From positions 42,673-106,672 of the forward strand of contig JAPYMA010000211.1 of assembly GCA_035041965.1 (NCBI GenBank): DNA of 64,000 nt, in the 5' to 3' direction. The stretch is from Anisakis pegreffii. Lineage: Eukaryota; Nematoda; Chromadorea; Rhabditida; Anisakidae. The translations under genes and the position numbers were made by a program. Below the pieces are notes generated by a model, which searched no databases, was not told the DNA's origin, and was given only the letters and a program-made list of their open reading frames with translations. Of the stretch, positions 38,658 through 49,400 are shown one piece after another. Position 1 is the stretch's first letter. Every line of letters begins with the position of its first letter.

Positions 38658-41600
38658 ATGGAGCAAGAATGCTTCACCAACTCAAGCTCGTTGCAACAAA
38701 TTGAAGTGAGAGCCAATTTTGTTTACAGATGCTTCATTTCATCAATGATTCAAGATCATTTGCTTACTTTGAGCTGGTCAAATTGCTTCCAGATATTCCT
38801 TTCTCCATTCTCATATCTTATCACTGCTTTCAACAATCACGACGTTCTGGTCCAGTGTGTTTGCAGACCATTTAATTCGAAATATTTCAGATTTTCCCGT
38901 GGAGAACAGTTATTTTAGTTTCATTTACTCTTGTTCCATCTAGGGTAATGCCTTGGACAATCGCATATTCATTCTGTTTTCAGTTGCTTTCATCGGCCGT
39001 TCGAGCCTATATGCCTGTTCACGTGTTCGTTTACCAGTTCCTTTGCATCACCGGCGTTTTCGCGAATATTTCAATCATCGTTGTGTTGCTGCGACCGGCG
39101 ATGAGAAAGAATCCGTTCAACGTGTTTCTAACATCGATTGCAGTCTGTGATATGACCTTAATGGCCTTTTACTTCATTTATAAGCGGGTTGGTTTGGAAT
39201 CTTTTTTTTTAGTGCTCCTCATATCCATTCGCAAATTCGTCATTATTCACCATCCAACATCTCAAATTACGTGCAGTGAAAGATTATCTTTTTCACACAT
39301 ATTCATATGCCAATTCCCTGTTGGTGCAGTTGGATGATATAGGTATTTACTCTTTTGCAAAGTTGCATCAATAAGAAGAAGCTTATCGATTGAAGATTGA
39401 CATTAGGAGAATGCATAACTAATGAAGGTAATGAATGCCACATGAGCCATATGCAGTGGGCACAAGTGCGATGAATTCTTTGAGATAATGTTTTTATTCG
39501 TCGTTTTGCTTGAATGATCTCCCATTCGATCTATACCTATGCCTCAATGACTGAACACATCTCACATCAATGAATTATAAATTCATCCTTTCAAGAAACC
39601 AATACTGCGAGGGATTTAAAACCTATGAGTCACAATCGCATTAAGATGATAGAAAAGCGTTTATTTCTAGGAAGATTAGATGACACCGAAACACTTCACA
39701 GAATCGTATTGCTACGTAGTCAATGAATTCACAGTGCTAAATATTCCGTAGGATTTCTATTGATTTTCAAGAAAACGACCCTATAATTATTAGTGTCTGC
39801 CTAAACTTAACATAACGCACGCTCAGTTTTTCGGTCATGAAGACGAGACACTGACACACAAATTCTGTGATACTTTTGATTGCTTTTGAACGCGAAGTTA
39901 CTATTGAAATTATGTTTGTTGATTTTGGACGATGTAATGAAATTTATTTTTGAGCAATTGATAGTTTGTAATCAAGGCATTAGAATTCACCCGAAAAAAA
40001 TTTATTTATTTAGTTAAAACTAGGCAACGAAGAGGATCGACAGCCGATTGCATGATAAATGGATACATGAAAGAAACAAAATTCAAGAAACTAACATAAA
40101 ACTTTTAGAGCATCGTAAGGAGAATATAAAATGAAATTTAGGAGCAAATTCAATTGGGGTACATTTTGAGCGATGCATTGAATTTATTACTTCAAGATTA
40201 AACTGTTTTTGCATCATTTGTCAAATGGAATGCGTTGTTTACAAAATGTTGTGCTCACAACAGCGATGAGAATCGCAATAACTAATGATTCAAATTTATA
40301 GCAATTTCACAAACTTCATAACAATCCGGCATGTGCTCTTATAAATAAGCTCATTAAATAGTCATCCAAACAATGTGTCTCAACGGATCATGCTGAACAG
40401 TTATAGACAAAAACAGCACAATTAGCGAAGCCAGTTAATCGAATCACTCGCTTTCCGCATGAACCACGTTCTTGCGTTGTCGTTAAGTGAGGTAGAAGAA
40501 TTGCTCAAATTGTATTAAGCGCAACGAAACAAGAAGAAATTGTTGACCATTTATTGACTCATATGCACCGGATCTGTGTTTTATCAAATAAACTCATTAG
40601 ACTAGCATGCTATATGCGAACAATGTAATTCCGCGAAACAATGCTTATTGGAAATCTTATTCGGACAGGGACTGCTGCTGCAATAACAATACGTATGATC
40701 TATGAACAGAGCAGCAGCACCGTCAACAAGAAGCAATAAATTACTGATGTTTCGTTTATGTTCTAACATAAGTTTTCGTGATGTTTCTCTCTCGAAAGAT
40801 TTCCTTTTGAGAGCTCGCAACATTGATTCGGACAATGAGTGACGAATCGTGTGAAACATGTCAGAATAAACTTCAATGAGCACGACAAATGTTTTGAAGC
40901 AAACGAATAGAATTTAAAGTGGAACTAAAGGGATCATATCACATCATTCCTGTAAACGTCATCGTAAGAACAACGCGAAACTAAGGCAGAAATGCAAATA
41001 TCAATGATCAATGTTGCAATGAAGGTTGCTCCACACCTAGATCATTACCAATCCCGATAGGACGCATGATTTCAATGGTGCATTTAGTTGTTTTCAGGTA
41101 GAGGTGTGTCATCCGACGTATTTCTCTTATTTCTGGATCGTGTTCACGTATTTGTACGCCATCTTGTCGGTATTTGTGCATTCTGTTTCACTATGGCTCA
41201 CCGTGAATATGGCTATTCTACGATATCTTGTGCTGAAACGAAGCTCAAACTCGCAGTCAGCTCTGCCGAACGTCAACAGTTTTTCGGCTGCTTTTGTCGC
41301 AATTGCGCTCGGCATTTTGATATCATTTATCGGTTCGGCACCAAATATGCTCAGATATGAGGTGAGTGCTTGCACAATGTGCACAATTCGCTTGCCTCAA
41401 CAAAGTACTCTTCAGAGAATTCAATAAAAACCAGACTTTTGCAGCTGTGCAAGGACTCACATTTGGTTGATGTTTGATCCATCCTCCAAAAAAATGGTTT
41501 CAAGCTAATATGTATGTCGAAACTGAACCCTCTTCATTTGCTCTCGACTCTTCAAATTTTTCTAACGTGCACTCCAAATTTTTTTTACGAGTACTTCAAA

Positions 41601-44600
41601 ATTTCACTAACGATTATGGACCGACGCGAAAACGCACTCATGCCATCTGAACTGACCAGATCCTCAAATCTCTTCTTCAGCTGAGTAAACCATCGGCCCG
41701 TTGCATGCTCTATTTACATCTTTCAATTCACATCATCTATTCATGTCGGTTTTTCGCGTTAGCCACAGTACTGTCCAGAGGAACCAACCGACGCTATATG
41801 CGAGGGACTGAGTAGCGAAATCTCTTGCTGGCACTTCCGTACTTCTACCTTTGTTGTACCACATCGGTCTCTCTCCTTACTCGTGGTATCATGTGACGAT
41901 TGCTACATTAAAATCGTTTATCTCGGAATTGGACAGCCAAATCAGTTGAAACAATAGCTCAATACAGGCCACAAGCATGAACAACATGTGTACAATCAAC
42001 ATCAATATTAATTAATATAGTCACACAAACTGAAAGATCGCCTATTATCGCAATCAGCATGATGCTAGTAGACAAAGTTTCAGTTGAACGGGAAGAGAAT
42101 GCTGGCAATCTAGCTTGTTTTCATTCGTATTCAATATCTTTCGTGAAATCTATTAATTGTTTATCTTTTATACAGTATACTTCATTCTAAGAAATATTAG
42201 CTATTCGACGACTTTCATGCTATCCTTCTTTTCTTTTAATGAATCATCACATTATATTTCTTTCTTGCGACAAAGTAAATGAATTTCTAATGAGTTCAAA
42301 TCGAAGTTAAAACGAGTGATCTCTGAACCAAGCTTGCCGACCATACTGATTATAATGTGTAATTGTTTCAAAACAAGTCAAAGGGAATTTTCGCAACATT
42401 GATTGGTAAACGAAGAATTGTCAAATTTTGTTAGTGGAATTAACGAATGGGATGCGGACGGAATATTATCCCCGGCTTTACATATGAAGGCAACATTCAA
42501 TTGGACCACAAATAAATCACGTTTATGAGCAGAGAACGAGGCAAAACAATGGATATAGTACAAAGAATTTAGCAGTAATGAATTCGGAAGTAACATTCTG
42601 ATAAGAAAAGTGCAATAAATACGTCTCACAAGACGCTGATGGTGCATAAGTTTAATCAAATTGTTTGCCAGCAAATGTGGTTCGGACGAATATCTTGATG
42701 AATGCTCTATATTTATTTGTTTATCCAATCATATTTATTTGTTTATCCATTTGACTGGATGTGCACAGATTCTCAGCAAAGTGTTCTTTAGATTATGAAC
42801 TCAACGATATGCACATGAAACATTTCTAAAGTGATCACGCACTCTCGTTATCTTAGCACGATGATATTTAGCTATCATATCAGCAAACTGTCTCATGCAA
42901 TATGGGTAAGGACCGAGTTCAACATGCGCATATATTTTAGATAAGAGATAACGGATTCCTGGATGTACCATCGTATTGCACAGCCAACGGATCTGCGTAC
43001 GCACATTACTACGTTGAGAACAGAAAAGTTCACGCTTACAACATCGGACAACCAATATGGTGGAACTGCAAATGGGAGAGATTCAATTTTTGGACTGCAG
43101 GTTCGAGGTTCTATTGCGATTCTTTTGTTTCTTTCACCATCCCAGAGACCATTATTTTTCGCTATTGGTAACTCTTCTCATCAAGAAGTCAAGTAAAGAA
43201 ATCTCGGTATGTGGATCGATCATACGGACTTTTTGAGGGTTCAATGAAAACCTCTTGACAGTCTGTAAACATGCTGAAATTGTTGTGTACTCTGCAAGTG
43301 GAATATACTAACTGATTGGCTAACGACTGTTAGCTTTGAATCAGCAGCCAAACTATTCTCAGCACTATCCATTCTCCAAAAGTCTAAGAATATCCGTTTT
43401 TTTGGCTCTTTCCATTCAGCAAATTTATCCGAGTCTGTCATTTCGACGTTCACAATAGCCGCTATTGTCATTTAGCACTCAGCATTTTAATTTATTCGAA
43501 GTAAAATTCATTGGAAATCCCGCGGTTTCCAGAATTTTTTGAAAGCAATAATTGAGTTATTTTTGATTCTTTTGAGCAATAGCCACGTCAATTTGATTTT
43601 CCATTCATCACATTTTGATAGATCACAGAGCATATGAGATAAAAGTGTGTACAGCCTCGGTTGGAATGTTGCTAACTGCCTGCTAGCCGCTACACTCTCA
43701 CTCGTTCGAAACATCGTCCATCATGGACAGCAAGTGCATTCCGATTCCTCTAATTGAGCAAATAAGCAAAAATAGGAGAAAATAAGAAAAATGCTAGCAC
43801 TTTCATTTATTGATCTATCAATAAATGAAAGCGTTAGCATTTTCCGTGAATTATCGAAAAAATCATTTAAACAGCAGTCATCGTGCTGACAGTTTTGGAT
43901 GGTCACAATTGATCGTGAAGTTGGAAAAATTTACGTAGTATTGTCTAATTTTGAAACAGTTCAATTGCCTGTCAAAAAACTTGCGAACCGTTCGGAAAAT
44001 ATTTTTTAGGCTGCAGTGAGATTTTAGCTTCGTTTTGGAAAGCTATTGCCTACTCAGGAAACTTCCAATTATCTCGAATCATACGTCCAATTATCTCATC
44101 GAGCCAACTCCCACGACATGCTGATGACGAAGCAATTTGTGCAACATACAGTATGAGATGTGGTTATGAGCAAAACCAGCGATGAAACGATCGTTGTACA
44201 CTTTTCAGGATTGGTGTTGAAACTGATTCCGTGCTTGATGCTGACCATCTTCATGACTTTACTCGTTCGCATGTTGATGGAAGCACGTGAACGACGAACT
44301 CGACTGTGCGGTGGATCGGCTACGGGTAAATCACAAGCCGAACGCACCACATCCATGCTGACCGCTATTGTGGCAGTTTTTTTGATCACTGAAGCACCAC
44401 AAGGATTACTGGTTTTTGCTACAGGTACTGGTGAATAGTTGACTTGAAGGCACCTCTAATAGCATCTCTGATGCAAGATTGCTCGAAAGGAATGATCGGG
44501 AATCCAGCAGAACATGTTCACACACAGATCATGAGTTACAAAAAACTTGCGAACCGTTTTGCAAAATATATTTTCAAAAAAATAGTAGTTTGATTGAAGG

Positions 44601-46226
44601 TCGTTCGGAAATGCTGTCGTGTACTCAGGAAACACTTTGCATCTTCCATGCTTGCAATTTTTCGCATTAAACATCACTTGATGCTGACCGCTTCAGACCG
44701 GAACTAAAGTTTTTCTCTAAATGAGCTAATTTGTCTCGGCTTGCTAATGCAAATGTAACTGCATTTTAGTTTGATGTTAGCCATCAGCACTTGATTTAAA
44801 TCATCAATGTGGTTGATATTTCTTCTTCGTGGTCAGAATAATGTTGTAGCACGACCAGATGAAAGCAAATCCGTTGTTCAAGCATCATAAAAGTGTTGCA
44901 GGTGTTAAACCGGGTGTACGTTACGCGATGCAATATTTGGGTGATTTCATTGATCTGCTCTCACTGATCAATAGCAGTTTCAATTTTATTTTATGCGCTC
45001 TAATGAGTCATGTTTTCAGGTTATTTCTTTTCATCACTCGATTGCTTTTGAGCTTACGCGTTTCGACGCTTTCGAATGATTTTTATCACTATTTGAATGG
45101 GGAGCTTATATTTGTCTTAAATGTTTTAAACGATTATGAGGCAACTTATCACCGTTGGTGATCACTTCAATCAGAAATGATGAATTCTTAGCAATTCTAG
45201 CGCTTACTCGCATGCGTCTGATGGCATTTCGGTTGAAATTCCATTATAGCCAGAAATTTCGGTTTAATGATATGGAAATTTCATCGAAGAATTACGTCAA
45301 AATGAAAAATGATAAGTGAAGAAAATTCATGTGCAATGTACTAGAGAGATTGACTGTATATCTTGACTTTGGAATGTGAAGATGAGAATCGATAACATCA
45401 ATAAACCAGTGGAAACGTTTTGTGTGCGATCTTAATTCTCGTCATCACCATCTTTTTTGGATTGATATCGTTGCGTTATCATAAGACTGGGGAAAATGTT
45501 GTTTGGAGTGAAATTAAATTTTCGCTCTATGTGGTTGAGTTATATCGGCAGTTTGTATCAGTTTAATTATCAGCTCTCCGAAACGGCCGCCGGAGTTTTT
45601 TTTCCAAAATAAATTCCAATCTAAATTGTTTGATCAAATTCTCAATTTAAATTGTTTGCGAGAAACTTTTTGCAAGTAAAATTAAATTCAGCAATCGCAG
45701 TTCATAAGATTACCGTAGCTTGATGACGGCGGTCAAAAAACGACGTTCATTTGGTACAGACATTAAAATTTTCGTTGAATGCATAATATCTCTTTCCATA
45801 AGCTAAAGAAATTTTCCTTCCCATTCAAAGGTTCTGAAGCTTTGAATCCAGGAGTTTATTTTGAAGCCAGTCGATACGATAAGCATATATATATGCCTTT
45901 TTGATCAACTGATCACAACAACCGTAAGAATACAATCCGAGTGAGCCTTGACTGTTTATTCCGTTAAGCTGAATTATCTTATTGATTCCAGAAAGTCACT
46001 GCATTCAATCTGAACATACAGAAAGAATCATTCGAACAAGTAAGTATAGGAATATTTCAGGCGCGAATTCCTGCTCACATTTGGCTCATGCTGTCCGAAA
46101 TCGAGCGAAGAAGTGAGTGGCGTCAAGACACCAACACCGTACCGGTCCCTACCGGCCAAACGAAACGGTTTCATTCCACTACCGTCATCCTGTCCGGATG
46201 ATGCTAATGATAACACTTGTTTATAG
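38658..46226 (+). CDS. dmsr: DMSR-type (myosuppressin/FMRFamide-like) neuropeptide GPCR
   Basis: Seven exons: 38658-38705, 38984-39187, 41098-41361, 42941-43100, 44209-44424, 44902-45019, 46061-46226 (TAG), giving 391 residues with all phases consistent. All seven membrane helices are visible: TM1 (FVYQFLCITGVFANIS), TM2 (NVFLTSIAVCDMTLM), TM3 with SLWLTVNMAILRYLV, TM4, TM5 (LVLKLIPCLMLTIFM), TM6 (AIVAVFLITEAPQGLL) and TM7 (LGDFIDLLSLINSSFNFIL). RTTSMLTAIV, FLITEAPQG and INSSFNFIL are hallmarks of myosuppressin-receptor relatives. LRY stands in the DRY position and NSSFNFIL replaces NPxxY. Residues 8-10 (NSS) are an N-glycosylation site. Cysteines before TM3 and in the second outer loop can form the usual disulfide. 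It should sit in the plasma membrane of neurons or muscle, bind an RFamide-like peptide and signal through G proteins. The 48-nt first exon is the least certain. The member number is not assigned. Confidence 0.93.
39188..41097 (+). other. Receptor intron 2, 1.9 kb, no gene inside
   Basis: This phase-0 intron runs from GTTGGT to TTTTCAG between TM2 and TM3. The longest open frame inside (minus strand 40602-40883) has no recognisable domain or matching splice sites. No repeats or structured elements stand out. Confidence 0.75.
42709..42749. repeat. Small tandem duplication, 22-bp period
   Basis: The 19-mer ATATTTATTTGTTTATCCA occurs at 42709-42727 and again at 42731-42749, inside receptor intron 3 (41362-42940), which otherwise holds nothing I can identify. 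Confidence 0.8.
43789..43842. other. 26-bp near-perfect hairpin in receptor intron 4
   Basis: Arms AAATGCTAGCACTTTCATTT... and its reverse complement pair over 26 bp with a 2-nt loop, with one G-U wobble and one A-C mismatch. Such a long stem with almost no loop is characteristic of a small palindromic insertion. A precursor of small RNAs is less likely because the loop is so short. Confidence 0.7.
43973..44066 (+). repeat. Direct repeat in receptor intron, copy 1
   Basis: Blocks CAAAAAACTTGCGAACCGTT and TACTCAGGAAAC recur in the same order at 44539-44640. The two copies flank exon 5 (44209-44424), one in each adjacent intron. Confidence 0.6.
44539..44640 (+). repeat. Direct repeat in receptor intron, copy 2
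   Basis: Same block order as 43973-44066, including CAAAAAACTTGCGAACCGTT, AAAATAT and TACTCAGGAAAC. The distance between copies is about 565 bp. The exon between them is single-copy. Confidence 0.6.
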
Positions 46227-46415
46227 AATGCTAGTCACGTTTTCTAATGCAAAGAGAATGTTGAGGAGCGTTCATAATTGTCTGCTGCTTGGAATGTTGT
46301 GTTTCATTAGCACGGAAGACTGTTGTGCGATACAAATTCAACGTTTAATTCTCATTGCAATCTCATCAATAATGAGAACTACACTTTGAATTTCAATGAT
46401 GAGACAGTTTCATAA

Positions 46416-46421
46416 AATAAA
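46416..46421 (+). promoter_or_regulatory. Candidate polyadenylation signal of the receptor gene
   Basis: AATAAA lies 190 bp after the receptor stop codon, within CATAAAATAAAATAGC. It is the first canonical hexamer downstream of the stop that I found. Confidence 0.5.
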
Positions 46422-49400
46422 ATAGCATCAACTTGTCGACAAAGGAACATATGTATATGGTTCATGAACTTTAATTGCATTATCAACAATGATGAATCGC
46501 TTTTCTAACGAGCAATACACACAAATTCACACTGCATATGAATAAATCATTTTGCTCTCAATTGCCAATATATTGCCTACTGATGAATGAGTGGGTAGAA
46601 GTGACGATGGTTTTCGGTGCTCTTCGCATACGTCCATTCCCTCAGGGTTTTGATGAGTGCTTCTACAAGTGATCATTCATCAATCTTATCAATCCAGCTA
46701 GGTAGGAAGCAAAGAATCCAATCGATGCAACAAGAATTTTTTTTAAGTAGGGTGGTATTCACGGGATATTCGGGAGAAATTATGCATTTAGATGCGAATA
46801 TCGCATCGCCAGAAAGATTTGTTGAATTTTGATGAATAACATGAATCGTAGAGTGTCATGGAAAAACATTCCAGCGAAAGCTAGTATTGTATTGTTGCTA
46901 TGATTGTACTTAATAATGTTAATACCTAAACTATGATCGCTGTTCGTATCATTATTATTGCTGTTGATTGCAATTTCGTTGATATTATCGGTTATATTAA
47001 CTCATAAATGTTATTATTATTTTTTAACGACTACTGTTGTTAACGTTACTATTTTTGATATATTATCACCGAGATTTTTGCTATCATTTTTGCCAAATAT
47101 CATCATCAGTGTCATTGAAATGATAACCCCAAATGATATCGGTTTGTTCTGGCGGGTACTCAAACGATTTATAATACAATTTGTTTTTGGTGCTCTTCGC
47201 ATACACTTCAGTTTGTTCTCGCTTCAAACATTATTATCGCTCGATTGTGTGAATTCCGAAAAAAATTCGTTCTGAACGTAAACTATAAATTTCGTAGCGC
47301 TTCAGCGGTTCGATAAAGTAAACAGTATATTGCAGAAAATTTGAAGGCTTACTGAACATCATTAATCCTGCGAAATAAATCAAATGGAAACCATCGCACA
47401 ATGAAGAATGTGTTTGCTTTCAAAACGCTTTTCTATGAGACATCAGGGAGCATGAATGTGCTAAATTAACGCATTTGAAGGGATCCGTGTGTGCTTGGTT
47501 CAAAGGGAATTGATGGGATAAGAGGCAATTTATTCGCTGGAACTTTGACACAGAAGGTGTCCATCTGATAACTCACTTAGTTTCCATAAATTGAAACACT
47601 TTACGCTTCCGCAAGCGTTAATCAATAATTCACTGTGATGGTGTTGTTGCTCTAACAATAAGCTAATTTGCAGTTACAGGAATAAAAACATTCACTTGAA
47701 GGTGCCCTTATTAGGTTTCCTTACGAAATTAGTTAACCTCAAATTTTCTACGAACGGATGACTGCAGGCTAAAAAATGATGATTGATTGAGAAATTTTCA
47801 TTTAATCAACGATACTTTGGAACTTCCCATTGAATTGGTCGCATTAATAAACTAGAAATGGCTTTACCTTATTGAAGACTGGATATTTTGCTCGCCAGTT
47901 GATATTAGTTTCAAGATGAGTCATTAGCGTTTCAGTCTATGTTCATCAAAGAATTTGCTTCGTGCACTTCAAAAATCGCTCTAGTGCTCTGTTGACTTCA
48001 TTAGAGAGTCATTTGGTTAGAATATTCTGAAGAAAGTAGTTGAGATTTGACAAAATTTTATTTTGTGATAGCTAGCTTCATGTCTCAGATAAATAAACAA
48101 ATAGTGCTCTTCAAATTGTTGATGAGATCGACGTGCATTAGACGCATATTGTTTGGTGTCAGTTGAGTAATCGAATAAATGAAAGTACAAGGAGAGAAAT
48201 GGGGATAACCGGCTCGAAGTATCGCAATGGAAGGAATTTGAATTTAGGCTGAGATTCATACTAGGGGACTATTTATTTTTTTTTTAGATATCTCATTCCA
48301 GTATGGCGGAACCATCCGTTTGTGTAACGTTACGCTCATACCCGTACGAGCCTCATGTCTCAGCTCCGGCATGAGCCTCATATCCCAACTCTTGTATTAG
48401 CTAACAGCCTTAGCCTGAACCCAATTGTAATACATTGCGATATTCTAAATTAATCGCCACATTGTGTTCAGCGAAACTGCGACTGAAGGATTTGTAAGGA
48501 ATTTTCAATTTCTTTCTCCATCGGTGATTAACATAATTAACGTAATCTCCACTCATTTTGCTGCGAATGTAAAAAAAAGATGAAATACTTTTTTCTTTTG
48601 AAACTCTAGAATGAATACGTTAGGCTTCGATTAACACTGTGATAGGATTTCACTATATGCATAGCGTTTTCGTTCTCATGCGACCATGTAAGCAAAGCAT
48701 TGCTTCGTCGATGATGAAGTCAAGGTTTAGACCGGTTCGTGAGTCAGTGCCACTAGTTCTTAACGGCCAGAAATAATGACAAGTTGCCAGTGGCAAACAT
48801 TTATCAGAACTAAAGGATCTACTGAGATTTTTTCTTTTTTTTCGCCGTCAACGAACACACTCCATTTCTCTTACAGCTTTCCAAAACATTTCGACGTGTG
48901 ATTAATCAAAGGTAACATCTCTAATCTCCCCTAAGGAGGGCAGTTTGAGAAATGAAACAACGAGAGCGTTCACTTGCAATTTTTCACTTGCTGAAGCCTT
49001 ATTGAAGCCTCTGAGAAATAACGTCTCAAAGTTCATCAATTTTAATTGGAAAATGTTAAATTGATCAAGAACTGATTGTGAGGAAATTGCGTGCAGTTTG
49101 GGGATAGTCTCGAAATGGAAAGCGAAAGTATTATCGGAAATGAAAGGGACCACAAGGATAAATTCAAAAAATGCTAATGAAATTTGAATTAATGAAAATA
49201 TCGCAATTGAAAGACTACGTAAAAAGCTCATATAAAGCCAGCGAACTTTGAATGAAGCAATGAAGATGCGAAATAATTCTGAATAGGTGGGTGATCGATT
49301 GTTGTGTGATTTTTTCTTAATTCCTAAATTAACTCAGTTGATGGGCACGTGAGAAATTTTCAGCAAATGAGATATTTGAAATAATGTCTCACAATCAGCT

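Noticed and set aside
40602..40883. 93-codon minus-strand frame inside receptor intron 2
   Set aside because: No domain, no matching exons; interpreted as intronic noise.
41741..41950. Stretch in receptor intron 3 with membrane-like peptides in more than one frame
   Set aside because: It does not fit between TM4 and TM5 once exon 42941-43100 is placed, and it has stops in the relevant frame.
48902..49231. 109-codon minus-strand frame starting with a hydrophobic segment
   Set aside because: It could be a small secreted protein, but the hydrophobic start is followed by more hydrophobic sequence without a clear cleavage site, and no family is recognised.
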